In this document: positions 32,315 to 43,758 of the stretch, one piece after another
Position numbering within the stretch: the first letter of the stretch is position 1
Layout of the letters: each line of letters opens with the position of its first letter
Assembly: GCA_023159155.1 (NCBI GenBank)
Contig: JAJNNX010000009.1
Coordinates: 1,116,001-1,180,000, forward strand
Length of the DNA stretch: 64,000 nucleotides
Origin: Ustulina deusta
Taxonomy: Eukaryota; Ascomycota; Sordariomycetes; Xylariales; Xylariaceae
Direction: 5' to 3'
Notes under the pieces: generated by a model
Told to the model about the DNA's origin: nothing
What the model saw: the letters and a program-made list of their open reading frames with translations, nothing else
Database searches by the model: none
Position numbers and translations under genes: made by a program

Positions 32315-35300
32315 CTATCTGTAATCTAGTCTCTTGCTATCCCAGCCTGGCCGCAAGTATGACCCATCGAACCCCATATCGTACGAACTCAGATGCACAT
32401 AATCAACATTCCACTCAACCTTCATCGCCGCGCCCTCAGCGACCTGGCTCCAAACTGTGACAGCGATCGTATTCATCCCATTGTAATCGAGTATGCCCGG
32501 GGGAACAGGGTAATCGATCTGGTTTCCAATGTAAGGGTTGAAGCGACCATACTGGTAGCCGTTGACAAACAAGAGCGCCCGCAACTGGTTCGTCTTACCT
32601 GTCGAAGACGAAAACGTCGCGTCGGACGGGGCCGTCAATCGGAAAGAAATCGACGTATCTATTCCACTAGGGATATTCAATGGAACCTCCATTCGGAAGA
32701 CGCGAACTCCTGCTCCCCGGACGCTAAGAACCGAGCCATCGCTCTCCAAAGCCTCCCAGTCCGCATCGGGATATCCGGGAAGATGCATCCCAACTCGCTC
32801 AGCATACAGGCCACCCTCGTTGAGGAATCCCCGCACAGGATCTAGCAGGGCGGCTTCTTCTCTGGCAGTACCTGCAATCTTCCACTCACTGAAGGAATAC
32901 GTGCCCGGGCCTAAAAGAGTGGCATTGCTGATGCCTCTAGGGTTCAGAGCCGCGGCGCGTTGGTCGTGACCAGAATTATCCATTAGGACAGTCAGAACGT
33001 TGTCTCTGCCTGAGTTGAGCGTGGCATTCTTAAAGGACAGCACTACCCCTTGCCTATCGGTGTACGATAATCCTAGCCACGAGCCAACGAAGTCGGAGTT
33101 AAGCCAGACAGAGTACCCAAATGCGAGACCGCCGGTGATGTCCAGGAATATGCCTGTAGGTGGCTGCTGCGTCGTTTGAAATGTGGCTCTATATATGTGA
33201 GACCCCGCATGCACTCCGTAGTCGTCGACGTAGAGAACTGGGTTGTTTGACGCGGGGATGGTTGGATTTGAAGTATTGGTATGATCGGCAACTGGCGGCG
33301 GTAAGGAAGAGGAATACACGAACAGCATTCGGGAATGTACGTACTTTTCCAGGCAATACCTGAGGCATCATAATCGCTGCCAATTTCTGGCAGACCATCT
33401 GCAGACTTCCAGCCTGTTAAGGCCGGCAGCGCGTATGAGGGGGCGCCTTTAAGTTGAGCCGTCAGGTATCCGTTGTCCGTCGAGGTTATTCGCAGGTTCT
33501 CTCCGTTCCATTTCAATTTCCGAACTGACTTAGGCGCAAACACTCGAATATTAGTCGCGTTAGCAACGTCTCCAGTTAGCTCCAGGGTGTGAGCTTGAAT
33601 GTTCGATGATCGGACTAGATAAGGGCCTTGAATCAAGACTGCAGCTTGTGTTAGTCGCTGGCACGATGAAGTTCGAGGTCTGTATTCATTTACTTGTAGA
33701 ATCCGGAACGTGCACAGGATCATTCGTCAAGCTTGGCGCCCAGAATAGGTATGCAGCAGACCTGTCAAGAAGTACAACTCTTGAGCCGTCACCGAGCTCT
33801 ACGACGCCCATCCCGGCATTTTGCGTGAACGAGACGGTAATACGCGAGTTTTCGGGGAAGAACTTGACATTGGCAAGCCCCTCACGGGACTTTACCTTGG
33901 CCGAGTTGATTCCTTGCACCGTGAACTCTCCTGATTCTCCTGTTGGAACCCACAAGACCAGGACTTCCTTGCCATCAATAATCGCATAGGTCAAAATCTC
34001 TGCGGTCGAATAGAGCAGCTTCTTAGACCCGAATTGGAAGTCGGTAACTAGAATCTTCGCCTGATGTCCATTGATGGCGATCTTCCCACTGTGCTGGGGT
34101 ACAGTTACTTGACACATGGTTAGCATAACCCCCAGACTATGAGAACCAGGGACATGCATTGGCCTTCTGAAGTCACGATTCGAAGCCGGAAGGTCTCCAA
34201 TGTTCCCGACGGCGCAAACGAGTGCATGGCCACATAAAACCTAGCTCCCGTCTCTGGGTTTCGAAGCTCTGAGACGGAGATGGCCGGATTAGTGGAGTAG
34301 TCGCTGCTCTAATTCTTGGGTGTAAGCTACTATCCAGCCACGATTAGGAGTTCTCTAACATTTCCAATCCGATCGGTCATCGGGAGGTCGTTCGCCACTA
34401 TAAACTTATTAGCACGGCCTCGCCTAGGTTCTAGGGTAGAACCAACCTCTTGTGAATTGAGCTAGAAGCTTCGTTTCGTAATACTTGCTGCCTATTTGGC
34501 GATTTTCGGATACCGGAGAAGAGTAATCATAACTCGATGCTTGATGGATTTCAGCATCGCCCAACTTCTATAGCTATCTCGAGATCTCCTCACCGACAAC
34601 GGGCGCAGCGTGCCAACCCCATGAGGTTCCGCCGAAGAGCATGTATAGAGAAATCGCGCTAACCCTCTGATATATCAAGTTGCGATAGAACAGATTAGCA
34701 AAATCCGCGCCGATGTCCCCTGGACAGCCTCCCTGCGGTCCTCCCCACGGATTATACGACCCGCCTTGGAACTCCGGCATAAAGTTCGGTTGCGTGCTAA
34801 CAGTTTTAGTATGATAGTGCCAAGGTATTGCATGATACTCACGGAGATTGTACTGTAAAATAGCTTGAGAATATGTCATTAGCTTCCCAGATATTGGACC
34901 GCTTAACTTCTCGACTTACTCGTAATAATTTTGAGTTTGCTATGCACCATTAATTGGCCACGAAAGATGTCAAGGTTTAGGGATTCGGAAGGTGGGCTTA
35001 CATAGGCAACATATTCGCCATTCGTTACTGTACATTCGCTAAGGTTGCAACTCCAGCACGATGGATAACTATCTAAGCCGACAACGTCGACGTTGCCCTT
35101 AGCGTCGGAAAAGTCACTTGACCAGGAGTAACCATTCTGCAGAGTATTAGCTTCCGCTTGCGTAGAGTGTTACTAGATGTTGTACCATATTGGGGGCATT
35201 GTAGGTCAGAGGAATGTCGATGCCATTTTCCCGAGCGTTCTGCTCCAAAAGTTCCATATACTCTTGCACTGGAAGATTGGGTATCTTCGTGGCCACGTCA

Positions 35301-36112
35301 AGCCATTGATTACCCAGCTCGTTCTCTATCTGAAAGAAAACCACGTTTCCGCCGTTGGTGATGAGATGAGGCGCGACGATCTTTGCTAACTTTGTCATGT
35401 AAGGCGTCCAGGCTTCTGTATATCTCGAGTCATTGTCTCTGAGCTCTCCGTATGCTCCCGTCGTCACCCAGAGGGGAAATCCTCCCGCATTTGCCTCGGC
35501 ATTGATGTAGGGCCCTGGCCTGATGATCACGTACATGCCGAGTTCTTTTGCCAAAGTCAAAATCTTGGTAAAGTTCTGTGCGCCGCTCTCAAAATCGAGA
35601 ACCCCGGGCAGTGGGTTATGGTAACCCCAATGATTATAAATGGAGAAAGTATTGAACCTACAACCGTTAGTAATGAGGTGAACACTGTGAAGATTATTCT
35701 TACCCGGCTGCTTTTACCTTCTCCAAGAGGTCACGCCATAGCTCTGGCCTCGAAGTTAGTTAGCAATTTATTCGCTAATAGAATTACTCTGTTTACCTAC
35801 ACTGGATATCTCCAGTAATGGAACTAGAGGCGTTAGTAAATAACAATAATGCTGGCATGACAAAGGAACTTACCTCTCCAGAGAAAAGAAATAGCCTCTG
35901 TCCGTTGATATGAAAACTATAATGGTCCCTAACGTGCTGATGTTAGATACCTAAACTTGGTGTTGTAAGTTGGGGGATAAGAGGCACCATTTTACAAGAT
36001 CCGTAAGTCCATTATCGTGGACTGGCCAATTCGTCGAGTTGCTCTGAGCCGCTGCCCCAAGCTCCCACGTCAATATGCCCAACAGGCCCAAGATACGCTT
36101 GAATCCTACCAT
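32315..36112 (-). CDS. lacA: Secreted beta-galactosidase, glycoside hydrolase family 35
   Basis: About 1,000 aa in roughly 15 exons. Mapped: 36112-35988, 35928-35874, 35823-35801, 35748-35704, 35657-35186, 35136-35002, 34939-34920, 34863-34843, 34796-34594, 34539 to about 34447, several between there and 33694, 33638-33345 and 33291-32315. The signal peptide lies in [22 protein letters not shown]35 landmarks: [43 protein letters not shown], acid/base Glu in FFQIENELG and nucleophile Glu in [16 protein letters not shown]. The C-terminal beta-galactosidase jelly-roll domains follow ([15 protein letters not shown]). The enzyme removes terminal beta-galactose from lactose, galactans or xyloglucan outside the cell. 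The gene is unusually intron-rich, with three exons of 20-23 nt. The junction near 34110-34160 is uncertain. The symbol follows Aspergillus lacA as a family name. Confidence 0.92.
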
Positions 36113-36763
36113 GGTGCCACGGACATAACGCACAACCTTGATAACGAGGTGCAGCTACATAGACGGTGGAGAGGAACGCTTGCTCACCGAGGAGATAATC
36201 GATATTTATTATCTTCCTGCCAGATCGTGGAACTCGTACCGGGAGGAGGGAGAACAAAACGCTGCTGACTCAATTGTGTTCGCAGCGCGGACGCAGCTCG
36301 AACATATATACCCAGGTTCAACTGCGAGCCAAAATTCCTCGCCTGAGATATGTCCTGGTAGCGCTCAAATCGGAGGGGGTTCCCGGTCTTAGAGCCTCAT
36401 ACTATCTACACTCGGGGTAATTCTGGCCGAATTTCCGACTTAACTCGGCATCTAAGGATCGGCTCTCCACGCATCCCCGGACGCCAAGGCTCTCGGCGTG
36501 AGATGTCTTGGTGAAAGACCCGGACGGTCCTAACCGAGGGCTTACACAGTATCAATGATCTGGATAGTAGCTCAGCCCACTTATCCCCCTCGTGGCATAA
36601 AAATTGTCGCTGTCAGACATCCATTTACGTTCTATGTCCAGTATAGCTTACTTATTATCATTTAGAGAAGTCAGTATATACCGTTCCAAATCCCAGGTTA
36701 ATCATGATCCAGCAACTTTTCACCCGTATCCACGTCAGGAAGGTTTAGACATCTAGGCACCAC
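36113..36763. other. Intergenic, no supported gene
   Basis: Between the beta-galactosidase start and the Maf stop. It should carry the beta-galactosidase promoter. No repeat or gene is seen. Confidence 0.45.
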
Positions 36764-37672
36764 CTAGTCACTCTCTTCCCCCTCGCTCTCCTCGGTTTGC
36801 TTAAAGACCACCTTCTCGCAGAGTTGCAGGCACTGCCTAACTGGTAACCCTACCACACTATCCACGCTGCCCTCGATCTTCTCCACAAGCATCATACCAC
36901 CTATACCCTGAATAGCATAGCCACCCGCCTTGTCGACGCCCTCTCGCGTCTTCACGTAAGCATCAATAACATCGTCTGGCAGTCCCTCGCTGGCCTTCGC
37001 AAACGTGACCTTGGTCTCCTCGATATGACTCGAGATAGAATACCCGGGGAAGGTCGCGTCGGCCTTCGGCGCAATGCAGCAGACGGCAGTTAGGACGCGG
37101 TGAACCCGCGTGTCCCGAAGATGTCGCAACATGCGCTTGTGAGCCTGTTCAGAAGACGGCTTCTCAAGGATCGCACCGTCCCTCGTCACGATCACCGTGT
37201 CGGCGGCTATGATGAGGTCGGGGTCCCTGGATCCGGGCGTGCCGTTCCCGTTCGGCTGTCCGGTTTCGCCGTTTTCTCTCGCCCTCTCAGCCGCTTCGGT
37301 TGCCTCCTCGGCCAGCTTTATGGCTGTCTGGTATACGTCGAGAGCCTTCTGCTGGGCCGTTGACGATACGTATTCGAAGGCGCCCATCTGGTCCTTGGGG
37401 AGATTCTCAGGCCTCGTCGAGGGTATGACTTCGATGTTCGGAAGTCCGAGTTGTGCAAGAAGGGCTCGGCGTCTTGGAGAGGCGGAGGCGAGGATAACAC
37501 GATGCGTCTGCATATATTTCAGGATGGGCAGCTCGAAGGGCGGACGCCGCCCTTGTTGGGGAGGCTGTTGCGGTTGGCGCACGGGCAAGGCATGCTCTTT
37601 CGCCGATGGTGCGTAGGCCGGCGGCGGATCGGCCGGGACGTCGGGCGATAAAAGGGGCTGTGATTTCTCCAT
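36764..37672 (-). CDS. Maf-like nucleotide pyrophosphatase
   Basis: Intronless, 302 aa. A proline-rich N-terminal extension of about 50 residues precedes the Maf domain: HRVILASASPRRRALLAQLG (substrate-binding S-R-R), LIIAADTVIV (catalytic Asp), EKPSSEQAHKRMLRHL, the HIEETKVTF strand, REGVDKAGGYAIQGIGG and VEKIEGSVDSVVGLPV. These are the conserved Maf blocks. Maf proteins hydrolyse non-canonical or pyrimidine nucleoside triphosphates to monophosphates, a house-cleaning role. An insert of about 40 residues rich in Glu/Asn/Gly (NGETGQPNGNGTPGS) interrupts the domain, as is common in fungal members. All signature residues are present. Confidence 0.92.
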   Translation of the reverse strand: MEKSQPLLSPDVPADPPPAYAPSAKEHALPVRQPQQPPQQGRRPPFELPILKYMQTHRVILASASPRRRALLAQLGLPNIEVIPSTRPENLPKDQMGAFEYVSSTAQQKALDVYQTAIKLAEEATEAAERARENGETGQPNGNGTPGSRDPDLIIAADTVIVTRDGAILEKPSSEQAHKRMLRHLRDTRVHRVLTAVCCIAPKADATFPGYSISSHIEETKVTFAKASEGLPDDVIDAYVKTREGVDKAGGYAIQGIGGMMLVEKIEGSVDSVVGLPVRQCLQLCEKVVFKQTEESEGEESD

Positions 37673-38595
37673 GGTGGACTATGTACAGGAGAGGATAGAT
37701 CTAAATGATAGAACCGTATCAGGTACGGGTTCAGTGGCTAGCCAATTGTCTTCTCAGTCAGGGCTCAAGCCCGATGACGAGGTTGGGGGGAGAGAGACGA
37801 TATATTTTGGCGGTTATGGCGAGGGAGGAGGAAGGGTTGAAGGCGGACAAGGGAGAAAGGCAGTGTAGGGGGCAGTGGGAGGCAGTGGGAGGCAGGTATA
37901 TATCTAATAGGTTAGGGAGGTGCGTAAGTACATTTCGGTAAGTAAGTAGGGGTAATAGTGGTTCCCGTTAAGCTTAATTGATTTGAATTGACCTGCAGGA
38001 TACAGACGTAGGTACTTGGTGCAGACGCAGGCGGTAGGTGTTGTTGGTGTTCTGATTACGCACCTATCCACGACGCTACCGGCTAGGTACAGCGTTGGTA
38101 CGGGCCAAGACTGGATGGGGAATACTAGCCACACTGCCCCCTGCCGGCATACAGCTGTAGTGCACACGAGTAGTGGCTTGTCGCGGTGGGCCCTCGACGG
38201 CGCAGGCTGTTTGGCCCACTGTCGACTGGGAACTTTAGGTGGAGCAGCTATCACATGCATCATCGTGACTTGCCCACCTCAAATTGTAATCAGCATATGA
38301 AGCCGTCGCATGGATTCGACTACCCGGAGTCCAGGTGAGGTTAGAGTTAGAGCCACCGGTTGACGCCAAACCATGTAATGCCGCAAGCCCATGACCATTT
38401 CTTCCTTTTGTTGCTGTATACCACGTCTAATACCACGGGCCAATCACTCTCTGTGTCGATCGTGAAGCGAGCATACGAGCACACCCGTCCTGCGCACAAT
38501 TGTTGCTCCCTCTCTTCATATGGCACACCTCTGCTCCACCAGGAGAGACGAAACAACCCGGCTTTCGCTTTTATATATACCCGCCATAGAGACAT
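37673..38595. other. Divergent intergenic region
   Basis: Promoters for Maf (-) and the bHLH gene (+) should both lie here. It includes AGGCAGTGGGAGGCAGT-type short direct repeats near 37870 and a few TAGGTA-type motifs near 37905-38040. No gene seen. Confidence 0.45.
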
Positions 38596-39253
38596 ATGGC
38601 AGAGAATGGATCGGGGTCCCCGCAAGACGGGGACAGTCAGGGTCTCGGGCCGGACGAAAAACCGCGTTTAACAGAAGAGGAGAAAAAGCAAAACCATATC
38701 GCATCAGGTACTCATCTGCCTCTTCCTTTCTTCTCTCTTCTCCCGGTGCCCTGTGTGGAAGACACGATAACTGATCATTCGACACGAAGAACAAAAACGC
38801 CGCGAGGCCATCCGGGCTGGTTTTGACCGTCTTTGTGAACTCGTACCCGGCCTGGAAGGCCAGGGACGTTCCGAGGGGCTTGTTCTCAAAAGTACGGTCG
38901 CCTACATAAAGGTTCAGCTTCTGAAACGTCGCGAACTTATCGCAGCGGCAGAGGCCCGAGGCGAGCACGTCCCCAACGAGCTGAAAGAGTAAGTCTCGGT
39001 TTCACCCAATAGTCGAGTTGATAACTGACGCGACTTTTCAAGACCGCTTGCCATCTTGGAAAGACTAGAAGAACGGGATCGACAGTACGTATTCCTCGCT
39101 TGTTCATGTTCCATCCGGCCAAGGCGTTGCATCTACCCCCCTCTCCAATTCGCCCGAACTTTACGGAATCCGTCGAAACGTTACGATAGGAGGGAACAGT
39201 TTCTGACTTGCTACTTCTAGAAGAGGGCTCAACAGAGGACCAGAAACGAATGA
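38596..39253 (+). CDS. Small bHLH transcription factor (Ino4-like size class)
   Basis: Four exons: 38596-38707, 38790-38988, 39043-39088 and 39221-39253, with introns of 82, 54 and 132 bp; 129 aa. After an acidic N-terminus comes the basic region plus helix 1 (HIASEQKRREAIRAGFDRLC), a loop (ELVPGLEGQGRSEG), and helix 2 (LVLKSTVAYIKVQLLKRREL), continuing into a leucine-zipper-like helix (LAILERLEERDRQY). The basic region keeps the E-x-x-R residues that contact E-box DNA (here H..EQKRR). Such minimal bHLH proteins usually work as heterodimers, as yeast Ino4 does with Ino2. Partner and targets are unknown here. Splicing is needed for every part of the domain. Confidence 0.88.
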
Positions 39254-39538
39254 AGACGATAGCTAGGGATCTTAGGCCTGGATAGAAATACAGCTTTTAC
39301 ACAAGAGGATTAGAAACATTGGCCTAGTACCCTGAGCAACCTTCCATCAAAACCTCGGTATGCCTCTCAGAGATTTGAGGCCATAGGGGTAATGTTGCTA
39401 CGCGGAATTCATGATACACCAAGCTTGCTCCCGATGAGTATGGTGTTCGACAAATATGATGAAGTCGTATACCCAACAGGCGCTTACATATCAGATCTTA
39501 GCCCCTAGAACGGATCGAGGGTGGCTATTGTACATAAT

Positions 39539-41047
39539 TTACAGATACGCGTCTGCTTTCGCTTTGAGTATCGTGAGTAACTCCGACGGTAACAGGTCTA
39601 TCCGTCCCCGCTCCGGCGCCTCGCTATCGTTTTCTAAACGCGACAAGTCACACGTAATGGTCCCACTGGACAGCTGCCGTGGCCCAGCTGTGAGGACGAC
39701 ACTATAACCCTTGGCCTTGGCCTGATGCGCTTTGACTCCCACAGGCACTTGCCTGTCGTCGATGTCTACCACGAAGTTGGTCGCTTGGCTCACTGGTTTC
39801 TCCGACTCGCCCTGCCTGCCCATCAGAACATCCTGGACCGCTTTGGCATGATCAACAACGGGCTTGCTGTCGTTGACGGTAACAATCATAACCTGTCTGG
39901 GATTCAGCCAGAAAGGCCAGTTCCCGTTATAATGCTCGATCAATAGAGCCATTAAGCGCTCTACGGAACCCAGGACGGCTCGGTGGACAAGGACGGGCGT
40001 AACGAGGCCAGTTTCATTTAGCGCATCTGGATCCGTCGTAGTTTCCCCCCGCCGTTCGTATTCGGGTGCCGGGGCAACGTATCCTAATTCGAACCGTTTC
40101 GGTAGTTGAAAATCAAGCTGGATGGTTGCTGTCTGATGCTCTTTCCCGTCAGAATCCCGCAGTATGATGTCGATCTTAGGGCCATAGAAGGCGCCGTCTC
40201 CTTCGTTCGTCGTCCAATCCTGTCCAGACGCGTCCAGAGCTCTCTTCAATGCACCTTGGGCAGTTTCCCATTCCTCTGGCGTGCCTATATAATGATCTTG
40301 CGGTCGCGTTGACAGAGTCAGTCTGTAGGGGCCGAGCCTAAAGGTGGAATAAACAACGCGCACGAAATCCAATGTCCTCCGTATCTCCTCTTCGATCTGC
40401 GACGGCCTGCAGAAGATGTGTCCGTCGTCCTGGTGGAAGCGCCGTACTCGAGTCAACCCGCTCAGGGCACCCGAGATTTCGTTTCGGTGGAGGGGTGAGA
40501 AGTCGGCGTATCGGATAGGAAGGTCCCGGTAACTGTGTCGTTGCGAGGCGAAAATGAGGCAGTGGCCGGGGCAATTCATGGGCTTGAGGCCATATTCATC
40601 CTCCTCGCCACCCTCGCCTGCGTCGCTCCGCGCGGGCGATGTACTCGTGACGGTAAACATATCGTCGCTGTAGTTCTCCAGGTGGCCGGACTTCTTCCAC
40701 AGCGCCTTCTTGTAGATGGTGGGGGTGATGACCTCGTCGAAGCCATAGCGGGTGTATTGCTGGCGCAGAAACTCGACCAGTCGATTGAAGATTCTGGCGC
40801 CGTTGGGCAGGAGGATCGGCGAACCCGGGCTGTAGATTGAAGTTGTAAACAATTCCTGTTGCACGGCGAGCTGTCGGTGATCTGCAGGTGGGATTGGTGG
40901 GATGGCTGTGGTCGCATGCGAAGAGCAGCACCTTCGCAGAGGGAATCGAGGCCGTGGACATTTGGCACGTTGAGGACACGGCATGCGGGCCAGTTGACTC
41001 GGAGTCCGGGGGTAAGTGCAGGTGGCTAATGCCCTTTTGAAGAGCAT
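39539..41047 (-). CDS. MST1: Mitochondrial threonyl-tRNA synthetase
   Basis: Intronless, 502 aa from ATG at 41047. The N-terminus (MLFKRALATCTYPRTPSQ) is basic and Ser/Thr-rich, fitting a mitochondrial presequence. Class II synthetase core: FNRLVEFLRQQYTRYGFDEV (motif 1), LKPMNCPGHCLIF with the zinc-ligand Cys region, PLHRNEISGALSGLTRVRRF (motif 2), FHQDDGHIFC, GDGAFYGPKIDI, VHRAVLGSVERLMALLIEHY (motif 3), then an anticodon-binding domain (PRQVMIVTVND). It lacks the N-terminal TGS and editing domains of the cytosolic enzyme, as mitochondrial Mst1 does. It charges mitochondrial tRNA-Thr. Confidence 0.93.
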   Translation of the reverse strand: MLFKRALATCTYPRTPSQLARMPCPQRAKCPRPRFPLRRCCSSHATTAIPPIPPADHRQLAVQQELFTTSIYSPGSPILLPNGARIFNRLVEFLRQQYTRYGFDEVITPTIYKKALWKKSGHLENYSDDMFTVTSTSPARSDAGEGGEEDEYGLKPMNCPGHCLIFASQRHSYRDLPIRYADFSPLHRNEISGALSGLTRVRRFHQDDGHIFCRPSQIEEEIRRTLDFVRVVYSTFRLGPYRLTLSTRPQDHYIGTPEEWETAQGALKRALDASGQDWTTNEGDGAFYGPKIDIILRDSDGKEHQTATIQLDFQLPKRFELGYVAPAPEYERRGETTTDPDALNETGLVTPVLVHRAVLGSVERLMALLIEHYNGNWPFWLNPRQVMIVTVNDSKPVVDHAKAVQDVLMGRQGESEKPVSQATNFVVDIDDRQVPVGVKAHQAKAKGYSVVLTAGPRQLSSGTITCDLSRLENDSEAPERGRIDLLPSELLTILKAKADAYL

Positions 41048-42012
41048 GTTTGCCAATTGGTCATGATATCCCGAGTCGTGACTTCATACCAGCAAAGCAT
41101 CCAGTCTCGAAACTGAAGCTAAAAGCTCCGATACCTATAAATAACCTGCCTGCACCTCGGAGATACTACTCGGTACCTGGGTACATGTATTTTTGTATTA
41201 TGTAATATGCACACCGATACCAAAGCGGTCCACTGCGGCTTGACTGTGGCGGCCGCCTTATCGTTATCGAATCAGGGTGGGACACGCCGCGACGTGACCG
41301 CGAACTCATGTGACCAGGTTGGTTGGTCAGGAGACCCTGTAGCACAGCTCGACTCTCTCCCCATCTCCATGCCATCCTCAACGTCATCCCGCTTGTCAGT
41401 GAGAGTTCGAGTGGCGCGCAACCATTCCAAACAAAACACTACACTACTACAGTAAACACACCGCCCCCATCCCCACCGACACCCGCATCGTGCTTCATGC
41501 TTTGTCAAATCGCGTCAATTGTATCTTGCAGTATTTTATAGGCGGTTCATAAGGCTACCATTTCAGGCGACACCTCGAGCTAGGTATCGCTACAGCTACC
41601 TACCTATTCGACGAGGTTCCCAAACAGTAAACAGGCATCCCTGTATTCAAATTCCCATTTGGATGTATGAGTCACTCGGTTAGCCGTAACTTCGACGCGA
41701 ACCCAAGCGCAGCTCTTCGATAACGGCTTAACTGCCGCCTACTTAACCAACCCTGGCCAGTAGGGCGCATCACCTTTCTTGGCACGCATATATAAACGTC
41801 GCCATCCGCTTCACTATAAGGCGCGACGCGACTTGTCAGCTCATCAGCTTGCATCTGAGCCCTCTGTTCCAAGCGAGGTTTGAGGAATCTCTCAGGCTCA
41901 TATATTCTCGCCCGAATTGATTTGTGAAATCAGCTCCGACCCATTGCAGGAGATCGTTGGGTGAATGATATGAACCCCTTGGCATAGAGCGCGAGGAAAC
42001 CTGACGGAAACA
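41048..42012. other. Divergent intergenic region
   Basis: Promoter region for MST1 (-) and the TM protein gene at 42013 (+). Only short frames without domains are present. Confidence 0.45.
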
Positions 42013-43758
42013 ATGGCGCGCACGAGGAGATCAAACATCCCGGTCGATGGCTCTTGGCGCATGGTGGAAGAAGGCGAAAACGATAGTTTCGACACAACAC
42101 TCGTTCAAGATGCGTTCGAGGATAACTTCATCATGTCGAGCGGACAGTCTCAGCTCACATCATCCTCACAAGACCTGGCATCTCAGGAGAGTATTCGCGA
42201 TTTCGCCGACAGAGCCGATGAAGATCAGATTATCTTGCGAGCGCCCTTTCAACCTTCCCTGGCCTCCACACGGCACGCTTCCATAGACAAAGAGCGCACC
42301 CCGATTCCGGAATTCTTCATGCCTACTCTTGCAGTCAGTACTAGTCCGAGGCGCTCCAGTGCTCATTCATCAAGCACCATTCGTCCCCTCGCAAATGGTT
42401 CCCCCCAAGTTCGAAGGAGAGCCCTCAGACGGGAATCGACGGATGATGAGACTCACCACAGTTTCTCGGCACAAGCAGAGACGGCAAATGCCCCAGGCAA
42501 TGGTCACGCGCCCAGCCGTGGTTCACAGCAGCCAGATCTCTCTGGGCGATTTACCCGCTCGGCGCCTGGGTTCCTCTTCGATTGCTTTGCTTGGATTTTC
42601 TCCGTCGTTGGTATGGCTCTCCGCTTTGCGAAATGGCCTGTGGCCTTCCTGCTAGCCCTCTATATAGCCCTTGGGATTTCCATAGCAAGTAAGAATGTCG
42701 TCAGCCATTCTGTCTCGGCGTCGTTACAGCCAGTCTGCTGGATACCGGGTGCCTCATTGCTCAATTTCCCCTTCTGCTCAGATGATCCTCTAGTCCCAGG
42801 CTCCAAGGACAGAGCGCAACAGCCCGTCGCATTCGACGAACTCATGAACGTGCAATTGAAATTTGAGAAAGTACTGGAAGACTCGGCACAAGGCATCTCA
42901 TTACCTATGGATATGAAGAGGGCAGAAGCGTCCGTGCGTGATTTGCGGACTATGGTCAAATATAGCGACCTACCTGCACGTGAAGAGCTCGTATACGAGT
43001 TCGACGGTTACATCGATTCCGTCCGCCGCATCGTCAACGACCTCCAGTCTTTTAACACGCATGTTGGCGGTGCCGTCGACAGCGTCATCAGTATCAACCG
43101 CTGGACATCTCGGTACATCGACTCGATCGCCGTAAACCGAGAAGCACAGAGCCGCCTGATATCAAACAGCGTTTTAGATTGGCTGTTCTCACCGTTTCAA
43201 CCCATCGTATTTGACGAGCGTATGATACTGGACAAATACATCGAGCACACGTCGTTTGTGTCGGATAAGATCCAAGGTCTCATTCTTGAGGCCCAAGCCA
43301 CACTTCAGCTACTTTCGAAGGCTGACGATCACCTGCAGCGTATTGACGAGTATGTTGTCCGTCGAGGGAATGCCGTCAAAGAGCAGCGCAGCGAGGCGCT
43401 GTGGGATTTATGGAGGCTCATTGGGGTTAATAATCGTCGTCTGGACAAGCTGAGCGCCCAGTTATCCTTGTTACGACAAGTAGATGCACAGCGAACCTCG
43501 GCTGTGACGCAGTTGATGGGCCTCGTCCATGATCTGGGCGATATCCAAACTAAATTGAGCGATTTGCGAGATCGTGTTGCAGCACCGGATTTGCTGGCCG
43601 ATACCACGACAATCCCTCTGAGTGTTCATATCGAGACGATCGACGCTGGAGTAAAGAGGCTCGAGACGGCGAGAATACGCATTCGTGCTGAAGAAAATGA
43701 GAGGTTGCAGCAGGCACTCGCAAGAGGGAAAAATGAAATCCCTATGATAGACTCTTAA
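42013..43758 (+). CDS. Single-TM coiled-coil protein of unknown function (581 aa)
   Basis: Uninterrupted frame starting MARTRRSNIPVDGSW. The first 185 residues are polar and Ser-rich and probably disordered. One strong TM region follows (GMALRFAKWPVAFLLALYIA and ALGISIAS). Residues from about 265 on are helical and coiled-coil-like (DELMNVQLKFEKVLEDSAQ; NNRRLDKLSAQLSLLRQVDA; HIETIDAGVKRLETARIRIR). No signal peptide and no catalytic motif. The plan (disordered head, single TM, long coiled coil) resembles nuclear-envelope or ER tethers, but I do not recognise a family. Confidence 0.8.
   Translation: MARTRRSNIPVDGSWRMVEEGENDSFDTTLVQDAFEDNFIMSSGQSQLTSSSQDLASQESIRDFADRADEDQIILRAPFQPSLASTRHASIDKERTPIPEFFMPTLAVSTSPRRSSAHSSSTIRPLANGSPQVRRRALRRESTDDETHHSFSAQAETANAPGNGHAPSRGSQQPDLSGRFTRSAPGFLFDCFAWIFSVVGMALRFAKWPVAFLLALYIALGISIASKNVVSHSVSASLQPVCWIPGASLLNFPFCSDDPLVPGSKDRAQQPVAFDELMNVQLKFEKVLEDSAQGISLPMDMKRAEASVRDLRTMVKYSDLPAREELVYEFDGYIDSVRRIVNDLQSFNTHVGGAVDSVISINRWTSRYIDSIAVNREAQSRLISNSVLDWLFSPFQPIVFDERMILDKYIEHTSFVSDKIQGLILEAQATLQLLSKADDHLQRIDEYVVRRGNAVKEQRSEALWDLWRLIGVNNRRLDKLSAQLSLLRQVDAQRTSAVTQLMGLVHDLGDIQTKLSDLRDRVAAPDLLADTTTIPLSVHIETIDAGVKRLETARIRIRAEENERLQQALARGKNEIPMIDS

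Noticed and set aside
37197..37616. 139-aa plus-strand frame
   Set aside because: Antisense shadow of the Maf gene.
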